This document shows, piece after piece, positions 8,638-17,960 of a stretch of 64,000 nucleotides of DNA. The stretch's first letter is position 1. Every line of letters starts with the position of its first letter. The notes beneath the pieces were generated by a model. It worked only from the letters and a program-made list of their open reading frames with translations. It did not search any database and was not told the DNA's origin. Made by a program: the position numbers and the translations under genes. Source of the stretch: JAFAYN01 sp963733105 (lineage in GTDB: Bacteria; Gemmatimonadota; Gemmatimonadetes; Longimicrobiales; Longimicrobiaceae); assembly GCA_963733105.1 (NCBI GenBank), contig CAVTCB010000008.1, positions 23,979 through 87,978 of the forward strand, in the 5' to 3' direction.

Positions 8638-9467
8638 GCCGGTGGTCGCGCTGGTGGCGCTCGGCGTCCTGGCGGGCGAGGCGCCGGCGCAGTTCGGGTT
8701 CATCCCGCAGGTGGTTTTCGATCCGCAGGCCGCGGCCGACGCGTACGTGCGCTTCACGCCAGCTGCGGGACGCGGGGAACAAGGCACGGGACCACCTGCA
8801 GCGGACGGAGCAGGTGCTGTCGCGGCTGCGCGAGGATTCCAGGCAGTTCGGCGGGTTCCGGATCCCGGACTTCGCCGGGTCCCGGCGGGGGTACGAGAGG
8901 CTCTTCGAGGCGTCGCCGCTCGGGTACAACAACCCGGGCCTGGACCGGATCTTCAGGGCCGCGTTCCCGGAGTCCCGGATCGACGATGCGATCCGGGGGG
9001 CGTCGGCCGCGCAGCAGGAGATGATCCGGCGGGCGGCGTACACGCTGGTGGCCGGGGCCGGACGGCAGGGCGAGCAGCTCCGCGACGCGGAGCGGGCTCT
9101 CGACCGGGTGCGGCAGCTCGCCGCGAGCGCCGGGACCCAGGCGCAGGTGCAGCAGTCGCAGGCCGCGATCGACGCGCTCGCGGTGGAGGAGGCGCAGCAG
9201 GCCCGGCAGCTGCAGATCGCCGCGACCAACCAGCAGGCGGCCATGGACGCCTACCAGGTGACGCGCGACGCGCGCGCGGACAGCGTCTCGGCCGCCAGCG
9301 CGGCGGACCACGCGGAGCGCCAGGAGCGCGCACGAGAGAACCTGGAGGCGTGGCGGAAGCGGCAGGCGGTGCCGGAGCGGGTGTGGCGGCCGGGAGCCCG
9401 CGTGGAGGACCTCGGGATCGAGACGGGCCCGGGGGCGTCGCCGCAGGCGCGCAAGGGGCGGCCGTGA
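8621..9467 (+). CDS. trbJ: TrbJ (VirB5-like) pilus-associated protein, one frameshift
   Basis: The ATG at 8621 follows GGAGGGGAGAGACG. The first about 45 residues carry a signal peptide ending at APAQ and the start of the mature protein (VVFDPQAAADAYVR). The frame then breaks near 8756-8762 and continues one frame over (RQLRDAGNKARDHLQ) to the stop at 9465-9467. The continuation is helical and rich in Q, A and R, as in TrbJ, a periplasmic pilus-tip or assembly factor. Its position between trbE and trbL supports the call. The break is probably a single-base error because both halves match one protein. Confidence 0.75.
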
Positions 9468-10547
9468 ACCGGGCTCCGGGGAGGGGAGACCGGCCGGCGC
9501 GGGGGATCGGGGCACGGGCAGCGCGGCGGGTGGCCGCCGCGCTGCTCGGGCTGGGCGCGGGGTCGCTGGCCGTGCCGGGTCTTGCGATGGGCCAGGAGTC
9601 GGTGACCCGACATCTACAAGCAGGTCGCCGACCAGTGGGCGGCCAACGCCACGCCGTACGTGATCCCGCTGTTCGGCCTGCTCTTCATCATCGACGTCGC
9701 CCTCTCCTTCCAGGAGGGATTCGAGACCCGCGGCGGCCCCGAGATGATCTTCATGTCGATCGGGCGCCGGCTGGTGGTCGGGGGGATGGGGGTCGGCCTC
9801 TTCCTGAACCCGGAGCACGTCGCGTTCAAGCTGATCCGCGCCTTCGAGATCGCCGGCACGGCGATCGGGGGCGCCGGATTCGAGGGGCTCCCCGACCCCA
9901 TCGTGCTGGTGCTCCAGGGGTGGGACGCGTTCTCGCGCCTGGTCGGGGCGATCTTCATCCCCCCGAACCAGCCGCCGGACCCGAGCGGGACCTGGGGCGG
10001 CGACATCACCGGGATCCTCGGGATCCTGCGCGACGGGCTGCTCTGGGTCTGGTACATCTTCAGCCTCGGGTCGTACCTGGTGGGCGTGGGGGTCGTCGCG
10101 CTGGTGCTGGCGGCGGCGTTCGTGGTGCTGGCGCTGCAGGTCATGTGGATCAAGACCCAGGCGTTCCTGCTGGTATCCCTCGGGGAGCTCTACGTGTCGT
10201 CGCTCGGGCTGCGCTGGGTGGAAGGGATGATGTGGGGGTACGTGCGGATCATTCTCACGGCGGGGGTGAAGCTCTTCCTGCTGGCGGCCCTGTTCGGCAT
10301 CTACTACCTGATGCTGCCGCGCTGGGAGGCATGGATCACCGAGGGGCTGGCGGCGATCCCGCGGGGGCCGGACGCCTGGGACCCGAGCGAGCCGGTCCCG
10401 CAGGTGGCGATGATGCCGCTGCTGATGGCGGCGACCACGGCGGGGCTCTACGCCGCCGTCGTGTGGAAGATCCCGGGATGGTTCTCCGGGGAGCTGATGC
10501 GGGAAGTCCATTTTTCCGTGTCGCGGGGTAAAGCCAGGCAGGAGTAG
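9464..10547 (+). CDS. trbL: TrbL (VirB6 family) channel protein, one frameshift
   Basis: The GTG at 9464 overlaps the trbJ stop (GTGA). The N-terminus is a signal-like segment ending LAVPGLAMGQ. A one-base insertion in a C-run near 9607-9609 shifts the frame: removing one C turns VTRHLQ into VTDIYKQVADQW and joins the long C-terminal frame. That part has about six hydrophobic helices (for example IPLFGLLFIIDVALSF and VVALVLAAAFVVLALQVM), the polytopic inner-membrane channel component of type IV secretion. About 360 residues when repaired. Confidence 0.8.
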
Positions 10548-10610
10548 GTGACCGACGCGGCGCGCCGTGGGACGGTCAGGTGGTAGAGGACCCTTCCACA
10601 CCGTCCGTGC

Positions 10611-11369
10611 ATGGCGATCTGGCGCCGCCCCCCGCGGCAGGGGCAGGAACCCCCCGCAATCCAAGCTCCCGAGCGACCCAGCGCCTATCAGGCCGGCAGG
10701 CGGCACCTCGGAGGGTCGCTGCGCCGCATGCAGCGCCGGAACCGCATCCTCTCCGTGGCTCTGCTGCTGTCGCTGGTGTCCCACGGAGTGCAGTCCTGGG
10801 GGCTGGCGCAGGCCGCGGCCAGGCCGGGGGCGGTCCCCTTCCAGGTCAACGTCGACCGGCTGGGGCAGGTGCAGTCCGTGGGCCCCCTGGAGCCGCTGCC
10901 GCCGCCCGGCGAGGAGGTCATCCGGCGGGAGATCATCAACACCGTCGGCAAGCTCCGCACGGTCTACGCGGACCCGATCGCGCTGAACGACGTCCAGATC
11001 GAAGCCCGCGGGCGTCTCTGCGGCGAGGCGATCCGGTACGTCGACCGGTACTTCGGAAGGAAGGAGACCAACCCGTACAACCTGGCCGGCGAGAAGGTGC
11101 GGCGGGTGGACGTGACGAACGTCCTGCGGATGGGAGGGGAGAGCGAGAGCCGCTGGAAGGTGGAGTGGGTCGAGACGGAGTACCCGCTGGGGGGGGCGGG
11201 GGGTGGGAGCACCGAGCAGGCGTGGGGCGGGGTCGTCACGGTGACGGTCGAGCGGCCGCGAACCGAAGCGGGGATCTACGCCAGCCCCTACGGGATCTGC
11301 ATCAGCGAGCTCGACTGGCGGGCGACGTCGGCCGTGCGGGTGGTCCCGCAGGACGGAGGGCAGCAATGA
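10611..11369 (+). CDS. trbF: TrbF (VirB8 family) inner-membrane scaffold
   Basis: 252 residues. A proline-rich cytoplasmic tail (residues 1-40) and a single TM helix (about 45-68, ILSVALLLSLVSHGV) precede a periplasmic NTF2-like domain with IRREIINTVGKLRTVYAD and a late SELDWR motif. This topology is diagnostic for VirB8/TrbF, the bitopic protein linking inner-membrane and outer-membrane parts of the channel. Its stop overlaps the trbG ATG. Confidence 0.88.
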   Translation: MAIWRRPPRQGQEPPAIQAPERPSAYQAGRRHLGGSLRRMQRRNRILSVALLLSLVSHGVQSWGLAQAAARPGAVPFQVNVDRLGQVQSVGPLEPLPPPGEEVIRREIINTVGKLRTVYADPIALNDVQIEARGRLCGEAIRYVDRYFGRKETNPYNLAGEKVRRVDVTNVLRMGGESESRWKVEWVETEYPLGGAGGGSTEQAWGGVVTVTVERPRTEAGIYASPYGICISELDWRATSAVRVVPQDGGQQ

Positions 11370-12340
11370 GGCGCGGGCGCGTGTCGGCCGCGGTGGTCGC
11401 CTGGGCGACGCTGTTCCTGGGGGCGGGTCTGACCACGGAGGGCCGCGCGCAGGGCACGGCCCAGCTCCCGTGGCCCGCGGACCCGGACGACGGCGCCGTG
11501 CTCGCGCGCAGCGCGGCGGCCGAGCGGAGCCCGCGGGCCCAGACGGTGCGCCGCGGCGGCGTGGTGGTGGCCGACTACGGCCAGGGCCAGCCGCTCCTGC
11601 TCTGCGCCCCCTGGCGCGCCTGCCACATCAAGCTGCAGGAGGGGGAGGAGCTCAGGGACAAGTCGGGGGGGGACCTGGTCCGGTGGAAGGTGTGGGCGAT
11701 GCGGGGGCCCGGCAACAGCTTCCTGGTGGCGATCAAGCCGCGGTTCTGTGACGTCTCGACGAACCTGGTGTTCACCACGAACCGGCGGATCTACGACGTG
11801 ATGCTCGACTCGCCGCCCTGCGGCGGGGCCGACGTCGACAGCACCAAGCTGAACCCGAACCTGCCGTACACCTCGATGCTCGTCTACAACTATCCGGACG
11901 CGGAGGAGGAGGGAGCCGCGTTCCGGATCCCCGTGTCCGCGCCGGCGGGGCAGGCGGCGGTCGCCGGGGCGACCTCTGCCCCTCCGCCGGCCGGAGGGCT
12001 GGGGGCGGTGGCGGGCCGGGGCGTCGCGGCAGAAGGGCTGAACTTCGGGTACGCGATCAGGTACGACCGCGGCTTCCCCTGGCGCCCCAGCTACGTGTAC
12101 GACGACGGCACGCGGACCACGGTCCACCTGCCCGAGAAGGCGCGCGAGGGAGAGATCCCGGTGGTCTACCAGGTCTCGCCCCGCGGCGAATGCGAGATGG
12201 TCGACTACGACTACGATCCGGAGACGAACCGGTACACCGTCCACCAGGTGGCCGACCGCCTCGTGCTGGTGTTCCCCGGGGGGAACTGCGAGGGGGGGCG
12301 GCTGCGTCTGGTGATGCAGCGCACCGGGGAGGGTGGATGA
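11366..12340 (+). CDS. trbG: TrbG (VirB9 family) outer-membrane complex protein
   Basis: 324 residues. A signal peptide occupies the first about 30 residues (WATLFLGAGLTTEGRAQ). The N-terminal VirB9 domain includes CAPWRACHIKLQEGE and FLVAIKPRF. A proline/alanine-rich linker leads to the C-terminal beta domain (NFGYAIRYD, WRPSYVYDDG) that contacts VirB7/VirB10 in the outer-membrane core. ATGA overlap with both neighbours indicates coupled translation with trbF and trbI. Confidence 0.88.
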   Translation: MRRGRVSAAVVAWATLFLGAGLTTEGRAQGTAQLPWPADPDDGAVLARSAAAERSPRAQTVRRGGVVVADYGQGQPLLLCAPWRACHIKLQEGEELRDKSGGDLVRWKVWAMRGPGNSFLVAIKPRFCDVSTNLVFTTNRRIYDVMLDSPPCGGADVDSTKLNPNLPYTSMLVYNYPDAEEEGAAFRIPVSAPAGQAAVAGATSAPPPAGGLGAVAGRGVAAEGLNFGYAIRYDRGFPWRPSYVYDDGTRTTVHLPEKAREGEIPVVYQVSPRGECEMVDYDYDPETNRYTVHQVADRLVLVFPGGNCEGGRLRLVMQRTGEGG

Positions 12341-13672
12341 GCTCGGCGGGCGAGCCGGACGGGCTGGAGGCGCTGGAGGCCGAGATCGACGAGGACCTCG
12401 GGGCCGAGGCGGACGAGCACGGGCGCACGGGGCTGCGCCGTCCGCAACATCAACTGGAACGTGATCTACCTGGGCGCCGGAGCCCTCCTGCTGGTGCTGC
12501 TCACGGTGGCGTTCGTGCAGACGTCGGGCGACAAGCGCCAGGTTCCGCGGCAGACGGGGGCGGCGGAGCGCGACACACGGACCCCTTCTCCCGCGGAGCC
12601 GCCCTATCGCGAGGCGGCGCGGGAGCGGAGCCAGCCGGCGGCGGGCGACACGCTGGCCTCGGCGCCGGCGGTGCCACCGAAGAGCAGCGCCGTGGTCGGG
12701 GGTGGAGAGGGTGGCCGGGACTACCGGGAGGTCCAGAGCGGGGAGCCCGCGGCGGGGGGCGGGGGTGCGCCGTCCCCCGGGGACTCTGCCCGCGGGGGCA
12801 TTGGGAGCGCGGGGGTGCAGGGCGGCGGCCAGGAGAGGCCGCGCGATCCGCGCCGGGAGGCGTGGGCGGCAGCGCGGGACGAGGTCCCGGAGCCGGGGTG
12901 GGGGACGGTCGGGGCGGGGAACGGGTTCCAGCGGTCGGGGGAGGCGGCCGAGCCCGAGGCTCCCGGCCAGGAGCCCGGGGCCGGCGAGCCGCCGGCCGCC
13001 GACGAATCGGTGCTGCGGGAGGCCGAGACGGCGTTCGGCCTGGCTCCCGGCACGCTGTCGGGAGGCCAGGGCGGGTCCCGGCCTGCGGCGGTGGCCGGCG
13101 GGCTGGTGGTGCCGGCGATGACGCTGATTCCGGCCGTGCTGGTCACGGGGATCACCAGCGAGTCCACCGGGGACGTGATCGCCCAGGTCACGCAGGACGT
13201 CCGGGACCGGTCCGGGAGGCAGACCGCGATCCCCCGGGGGAGCTGGGTGAGCGGGCGCCTGGCGCGTCCGCCGGTGCCGGGCGACGCGCGCGTCGACATC
13301 AGCTGGAACCTCCTCCGGTACCCCGACCGGGCGACCGTGCCGCTCCCCGGGCTGGGCACGGCGGACCGGAAGGGGGCGGGCGGCGTGCCCGCCCGGGTGG
13401 ACACCCACTACGGGCCGGCCCTCCTCACGGCCGTCGCCGGCTCGGTGCTCGGCGGCGGCCTTCAGCTCGCCCAGGCGCGCCAGGGCGGCGGCCAGGCCGC
13501 ACCGACCGCCGGACAGGTCGCGGCCGGAGCGGCCGGTCAGCAGATGGCCCAGGTCGGGGGCGACCTGGTGAACCGGGGGGCCGGGATCCGCTCCACCGCC
13601 ACGGTCGCGCCCGCGACCCGGATCCTCATCCTGGTCCGGGAGGACCTCTCCCTGCCGCCACGCGCGCGCTGA
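12337..13672 (+). CDS. trbI: TrbI (VirB10 family) energy-sensing channel protein, one frameshift
   Basis: The ATG at 12337 overlaps the trbG stop. About 33 acidic residues are followed by a frame break near 12430-12441. In the next frame the text resumes as VRNINWNVIYLGAGALLLVL, giving the expected single TM helix (about residues 45-62), then a long proline/glycine-rich periplasmic linker, then the C-terminal beta-barrel domain (VPAMTLIPAVLVTGITSEST, IPRGSWVSGR). TrbI spans both membranes and relays ATP energy to the outer-membrane pore. Both halves are conserved, so the break is probably a sequence error. Confidence 0.82.
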
Positions 13673-13730
13673 CCCTCCCGGGGGTGGTGCGCCGCGCCGC
13701 TGTCGAAACAATCTCAATCGGAACACGGGG

Positions 13731-15722
13731 ATGTCGAACGCGAAGGAAGACGCGGGCGGCGCGGTCACGCGCCCGCAGGAGTTCCTCACGACCTGGAACA
13801 GCGGGCTCGGCCTCTCCGCGGCGGAGGGGGTCCTGATCCTGCTGCTCTGCGGGATGTTCGGACTGGCGGTGGCGACCCAGGTGTTCGCCGACGCGTTCGG
13901 CTACCATCCGAACCTGGGGGCGCCGCTGTTCCCGCGCGACGCGGTGTCCCCGATGGAGGCGTGGCTCGCGTGCGCTTTCGCGGTGGTCGGCGGCGTGGTT
14001 TCGGCGCTCCGCGGCGGCGGAGCCGCTACGCTGGTGCCGTCGCTCGGCTTCGCGGTCGTCTGCTTCGCGGTCGCGCGCGGGCCCCTGTACGTGCCCACCG
14101 AGTTCGTCCGCTGGGCGTTCATCGACTACCGGGGCATGCCGGAGATGGGCCCGGCCCTGCTGCGGGCCTGGCTGGGCTTCGGTGTGGGCGGGCTGGCGGC
14201 GGCGGTGGGGCTGGGCGTCGCCTTCTCCGGCCTCGGGAAGAGGACGGCCTCGAACTCCCACGGCACGGCGGAGTGGGGCTCGGGGGAGAAGTTCGCGATC
14301 CGGAAGAAGGAAGCCGCGGCGCTCAGGACGGCCCGGGAGCAGGGCGAGCCGGCGGTGCTGAAGTCGCTGGTGATCGGGAGGCTCCCGGACGGGAGGCTGC
14401 TCCTGGAGCGGGGCCGCGGCCACCTCATCACCGCCGCCGCGAGCCAGACGGGCAAGGGGACGGGGTGCGTCGTCCCCAACCTGCTGCTGTACGGGGGCTC
14501 CATCATCGTCACCGACATCAAGGGCGAGAACTTCTTCGTCACGCACCGGAAGCGCGTGGCGATGGGGCAGGAGGTGTTCGTGCTCGACCCGTTCGGCGAG
14601 ACGACGCGCATGGCGGGGGCCGGTGGCAAGAGCCTGCCGTACCTGGCCTCGGCGAACCCGCTGCAGCTGGTCCGGACGGACCGGGAGGACGCGATCGACG
14701 TCGCGCGCATGATCGCCGGGATGCTCATCCCGGACGAGGAGGGGCCGAACCGGCACTTCTCGGACGAGGCGAAGGGATTCTTCGGCCCGCTGCTGCTGCA
14801 CGTGTGCTACGTGTACGCGCACGAGCCGGAGAGTCGGACGCTGCTCCAGGCGCGGCGGATGCTGACCGGGGGGGAGGAGCAGTTCAAGCAGCTCCTCGCG
14901 GAGATGGCGGCGTCGCCGCTGCGGCCCGTCGCGGCGGCCGCGCAGGAGCTGCTGCAGAAGGAGGACAGGGAGCTGAGCGGCACCCTCTCGACGATGCACC
15001 GGCACACGCGCTTCCTGGACAGCCCGGGGATGGAGCGGGTCCTCGGGCACGGCGAGCGGATGTGGGACATCGAGACGCTCAAGGGCGACGCGGTCACGGT
15101 GTACCTGGTCCTTCCGCCGGACCGGCTCAAGGAGTACGCCGGGTGGGTGCGGGTGATGATCGCCTGCTGCAACTCGGCGATGGCACGCAGCGACGTCCCG
15201 CCACCGCGGATCCCGGTGCTGGCGATGCTCGACGAGGCGGGGCAGATCGGGGCGATCGAGCAGCTCGAGACGACGGTCACCCTGCTGACCGGCTACGGGA
15301 TGCGGGTCTGGTTCATCTTCCAGGACTTCAGCCAGATGAAGAAGCTCTACCCGAAGAGCTTCGACACGCTGTTCGGCGCCGCGGAGGTGAGGATCATGTT
15401 CGGCACCGGCGACATGACGACGGCGGAGCTGGCGTCGAAGTACGCGGGGGAGGCCACGATCTTCACGGAGGGGGGGAGCCGCGGGAGCAGCCGGAGCACG
15501 CGGCGGGAGGGCGGGTTCACCCGGAACGCGGGCGACTCGGTCTCGGAGCGGGGCCGCAAGCTGCTGCTCCCCGACGAGGTCCTGCGGATGGGCGCGGAGC
15601 AGCAGCTGGTGTTCGTGCGGGGGGCCAACCCTCTCCTGGTGGACAAGGTCCGGTTCTGGCGCGACGCGGACTTCCGGGGGGACTTCGACCCCAATCCGCT
15701 CGTGCTCGCCCCGGCAGCCTGA
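13731..15722 (+). CDS. traG: Type IV coupling protein TraG/VirD4
   Basis: 663 residues, intact. Hydrophobic segments in the first about 175 residues anchor the protein. The ATPase domain has a P-loop-like ASQTGKGTG near residue 237, an IIVTDIKGENF strand and a Walker B LAMLDEAG near residue 500. This protein recruits the relaxase-DNA complex to the secretion channel. It lies 58 bases after trbI and is the last gene of the plus-strand transfer operon. The C-terminus is rich in G, S and R, then ends ANPLLVDKVRFW. Confidence 0.94.
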   Translation: MSNAKEDAGGAVTRPQEFLTTWNSGLGLSAAEGVLILLLCGMFGLAVATQVFADAFGYHPNLGAPLFPRDAVSPMEAWLACAFAVVGGVVSALRGGGAATLVPSLGFAVVCFAVARGPLYVPTEFVRWAFIDYRGMPEMGPALLRAWLGFGVGGLAAAVGLGVAFSGLGKRTASNSHGTAEWGSGEKFAIRKKEAAALRTAREQGEPAVLKSLVIGRLPDGRLLLERGRGHLITAAASQTGKGTGCVVPNLLLYGGSIIVTDIKGENFFVTHRKRVAMGQEVFVLDPFGETTRMAGAGGKSLPYLASANPLQLVRTDREDAIDVARMIAGMLIPDEEGPNRHFSDEAKGFFGPLLLHVCYVYAHEPESRTLLQARRMLTGGEEQFKQLLAEMAASPLRPVAAAAQELLQKEDRELSGTLSTMHRHTRFLDSPGMERVLGHGERMWDIETLKGDAVTVYLVLPPDRLKEYAGWVRVMIACCNSAMARSDVPPPRIPVLAMLDEAGQIGAIEQLETTVTLLTGYGMRVWFIFQDFSQMKKLYPKSFDTLFGAAEVRIMFGTGDMTTAELASKYAGEATIFTEGGSRGSSRSTRREGGFTRNAGDSVSERGRKLLLPDEVLRMGAEQQLVFVRGANPLLVDKVRFWRDADFRGDFDPNPLVLAPAA

Positions 15723-15737
15723 GGGCAGGCGTGTTGG

Positions 15738-15944
15738 GCGACATCCATTTTGTCGCTCGCGACATCCAGTTCTGTCGCAAATCCCGACAACGAGTTCTGT
15801 CGCAGGATGTAAACTCCAGCAACACAAAAGTTTATACGACAGGGCGCCCGGCCACTCGGGGCACCCTGTCGTGCTTCTGGCACTCGCAATTGCCATCTGC
15901 GCGACGCAACTGGATGTCGGACGAGCGACAGAACTCGATGTCGC
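15738..15944 (+). repeat. Repeat-hairpin module A (five 19-20 bp units around a hairpin)
   Basis: Units of the form GCGACATCCAGTTCTGTCGC occur at 15738-15756, 15759-15778 and 15785-15803. Inverted copies occur at 15901-15919 and 15925-15944, flanking a GC hairpin. Module B repeats the arrangement. Arrays of inverted transposase-binding sites at both ends are typical of Tn7/Tn5053-type elements, but no such transposase gene is in the window. It could also be an iteron-like or partition site. Confidence 0.6.
15836..15872 (+). terminator. Hairpin of module A
   Basis: ACGACAGGG and a GCCC-rich arm pair with GGGC and CCCTGTCGT around a CCACT loop. The fold matches the module B hairpin, with some mismatches. 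It lies about 115 bases after traG and could end that transcript. Confidence 0.5.
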
Positions 15945-16019
15945 TCTCAATTTCGCGAATCAAGAAAGTGAGCTTCTACGCCAGTTTGTCCCCACCAAGA
16001 GCTGCGCGGGGAGGGGGTA

Positions 16020-16190
16020 CGACATCCGGTTCTGTCGCACCGCGTGAAAAATTTGCGACATCGAGTTCTGTCGCAGGGTGTAAGTCATTATAGACCTAGA
16101 GATTGTACAAGGGGCGCCCGGTCCACTCCGGGCGCCTTGTCGTGCTTCTGGATTCGCAATTGAAATTTGTGCGACAGAACGGACTGGGCG
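16020..16190 (+). repeat. Repeat-hairpin module B
   Basis: Units at 16020-16038 and 16055-16074 point forward, and a decayed inverted unit lies at 16171-16190. The segment after the hairpin (CGTGCTTCTGG, then TTCGCAATTG) is shared with module A, so the two modules are diverged copies of one about 170-200 bp element. Confidence 0.6.
16107..16140 (+). terminator. Hairpin of module B
   Basis: ACAAGG-GGCGCCCGG pairs with CCGGGCGCC-TTGT around a TCCACT loop, a near-perfect stem of about 13 bp. Strong enough to act as a terminator in either direction, although no T-run follows. Confidence 0.5.
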
Positions 16191-16527
16191 CGATCCCGGC
16201 CGCACATGCGCTGCAGGGCCTGCGGAGGCAGACGCGATCGCCCACGTGGGTCATTTCCGACGCAGCTGCCTGGTCTTGCAATGTCCCAAACGGGTTGATG
16301 CAGGCGTTCCCATCGATTTTTTGAAACAAAGGCAAGTATGTACAATGCGCCAATCCGGAAACGGGGGTGTGGATTTTGACGATCCGCACCCCCCCTTCAC
16401 GTGTTGTAGCTGTTACGGAAGCTGAGTCTTTCTGTCTGAATTTTAGGAGCAAGGACCTATTGTGCGCCCTAAAGGTATGACTTCGGTGTACGCAGCTTAT
16501 CGGCCCATCTTTGCGGAGGAGCCTGCC
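16191..16527. other. Intergenic, no gene recognised
   Basis: Less GC-rich than its surroundings. It contains the string AAGTATGTAC near 16,333, similar to strings near 611 and 16,860, and a run of seven Cs in GCACCCCCCCTTC near 16,390. The lipoprotein gene promoter is presumably here. Confidence 0.3.
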
Positions 16528-16779
16528 ATGAAGAAACTTCGCACCTCACTCGTTTGTATGGCCCTGCTGGCGTCTGCCGCCGCGTGCGGCAATGCCAACC
16601 CTCTCACTGCTCCAGGTGCACCACGCTTCGATGGTGGCGGCGTCCTTGGAAGCGGCGGCATCGTCGCCCCAGAAGACGGGGGTGCGGTAAGCACGTTGGA
16701 TGGCCCCGTGGTGGGAAGCGGGAGCATTGCCCCGCCCCCTGAGGACAACCGCGGGCCGGTGGTCGGGTCTGGAAGCTGA
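16528..16779 (+). CDS. Small GSG-rich exported lipoprotein/peptide precursor
   Basis: 83 residues from the ATG at 16528, which follows GCGGAGGAG. A signal with lipobox (LLASAAACG) is followed by about 60 residues of low-complexity sequence in which GSGG and GSGS recur (VLGSGGIVAP, VVGSGSIAPP, final VVGSGS). A second gene of the same style, with GGSFGSGN repeats, lies at 20164-20412 on the other strand. Function unknown. Such short exported glycine-serine peptides beside a TPR protein could be signalling peptides, which is speculation. Confidence 0.55.
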   Translation: MKKLRTSLVCMALLASAAACGNANPLTAPGAPRFDGGGVLGSGGIVAPEDGGAVSTLDGPVVGSGSIAPPPEDNRGPVVGSGS

Positions 16780-16899
16780 ATGGTCGGCTCACAGTTAGAG
16801 CAGGGGCCGCTCGGTGCGAAGTGTCACGCTCCGGGCGGCTCCTTCTCGTTGGCGTATCGTACATACTTGCCTAGTGCTACGCGCTGGCCGAAGTCCCGT

Positions 16900-17325
16900 C
16901 TACACACTATAAGTGTCGTTCCCGGCGGCGCCTCCCTCATGCTCGCTGGCCTGGCGGTCTCCCTCTGAGCCGGCATCAGGCTCCAACCAGCCCGGCAGGC
17001 GCAAGCCGTCCTTGAGGTAGGCCGCGCGGAAGATCGGCGTCAGATGCTCCCGCAGCTCCCCCGCTGTCACCTCATCAAAGTCCCCGGTGAGTGTATCCCA
17101 CGCGGCATTGACCGTTGCAGCGTCCAGGTCGTGCTTGGGCGGTTGGTCCTCCAGCTTCAACGTGATCCACCTCCGATACCGCCGCACGCTCGCCTTGTGG
17201 GCCCCACCCCCTCCGATGAACTTGCCGAGCCCGGTGGGGCTCACCCCAATCTCCGCGGCGACAGCCCTTAGCGATCGGTGCTCCGCTTCATGCCGGACGT
17301 AGTTCCGGATCGCGTCGAGGTGGAG
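16900..17325 (-). CDS. HTH DNA-binding protein, start unresolved
   Basis: The frame is open far upstream but only the part from about 17325 looks real: a helix-turn-helix (SLRAVAAEIGVSPTGLGKFI) near its start, then YRRWITLKLE and an acidic C-terminal half ending GNDTYSV. The segment around 17320 has no ATG, GTG or TTG in frame, so either it begins inside traF with a non-standard codon or an indel hides the start. It overlaps the 3' end of traF and is probably co-transcribed with it. It may be an element regulator. Confidence 0.5.
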   Translation of the reverse strand, partial: LHLDAIRNYVRHEAEHRSLRAVAAEIGVSPTGLGKFIGGGGAHKASVRRYRRWITLKLEDQPPKHDLDAATVNAAWDTLTGDFDEVTAGELREHLTPIFRAAYLKDGLRLPGWLEPDAGSEGDRQASEHEGGAAGNDTYSV

Positions 17326-17897
17326 AGGCCGGTCAGGCGCTTCAGCGGACTCTGCGACGGCTGGGTGGGAACGGTGTGGCCCTCGGTCCAGAGCGGGCGC
17401 CAGCGCGCGCGCACGCGGCTCTCGGGGATGGGTCCGAAGTAGCGGCTGTCGATCGTCCGCGGCGAGTGCGTGCTGAAGAGCCACAGGTGGCCCGGCGGGA
17501 CGACGTACCGGCCGGGAGCGAGCTGCGGCATCGGACGCCCCCGTCCGTCCCGTGTCAGGGGAGCCGTGTTGGGGAGGAGGTGCCCCTTGTAGATCATGCC
17601 GCCCCGGGTAAGGGTGACCGTGTCGCCTTCGCGGGCGAGTACCGCCTTCGTGAGGCGCTGGACGCCGTTTCCGCAGAAGGGGCCGGCGGCGAGGTACTGC
17701 CGAGCGTGCATCCAGCGCGCGAGGCGGTCCGGCAGGCAGAGACTGACCGTATCGCCGGGTCGGGCAGGCGGGTGGAACGGACGGGCCAGGTAGAGGCCCC
17801 GGGGCAGGCTCCCGGTGACGGTTCCCCGGAGCCCGGCAACTCCAGCGAGGAGCACTACCCCGAATACTCCGAGCACGACGTAGAGCGGCCTGCGCAC
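17268..17897 (-). CDS. traF: Conjugative transfer signal peptidase TraF (S26 family)
   Basis: 209 residues, GTG start. One N-terminal TM helix (residues 5-23) precedes the S26 catalytic serine in TGSLPRGLY (S30) and the general-base lysine in RLTKAVLAREGD (K84). The C-terminal box HLWLFSTHSPRTIDSRYFGP corresponds to the conserved S26 box with SxDSRYFGP. In RP4 this enzyme processes TrbC into cyclic pilin, so it belongs functionally with the trb operon although it is 12 kb away on the opposite strand. The last about 35 residues read poorly and overlap the HTH frame, so the real end may be earlier. Confidence 0.85.
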   Translation of the reverse strand: MRRPLYVVLGVFGVVLLAGVAGLRGTVTGSLPRGLYLARPFHPPARPGDTVSLCLPDRLARWMHARQYLAAGPFCGNGVQRLTKAVLAREGDTVTLTRGGMIYKGHLLPNTAPLTRDGRGRPMPQLAPGRYVVPPGHLWLFSTHSPRTIDSRYFGPIPESRVRARWRPLWTEGHTVPTQPSQSPLKRLTGLSTSTRSGTTSGMKRSTDR

Positions 17898-17960
17898 CAG
17901 ATGGAGAGAGGCGCGCAGTGACGCGGCGGCCCCTGCTGGCGTCTGGTTCGGGGTGAGGCA

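Noticed and set aside
8750..8765. Programmed frameshifting in trbJ.
   Set aside because: No slippery heptamer or downstream structure is obvious, and many unrelated genes in the window show the same kind of single-base break.
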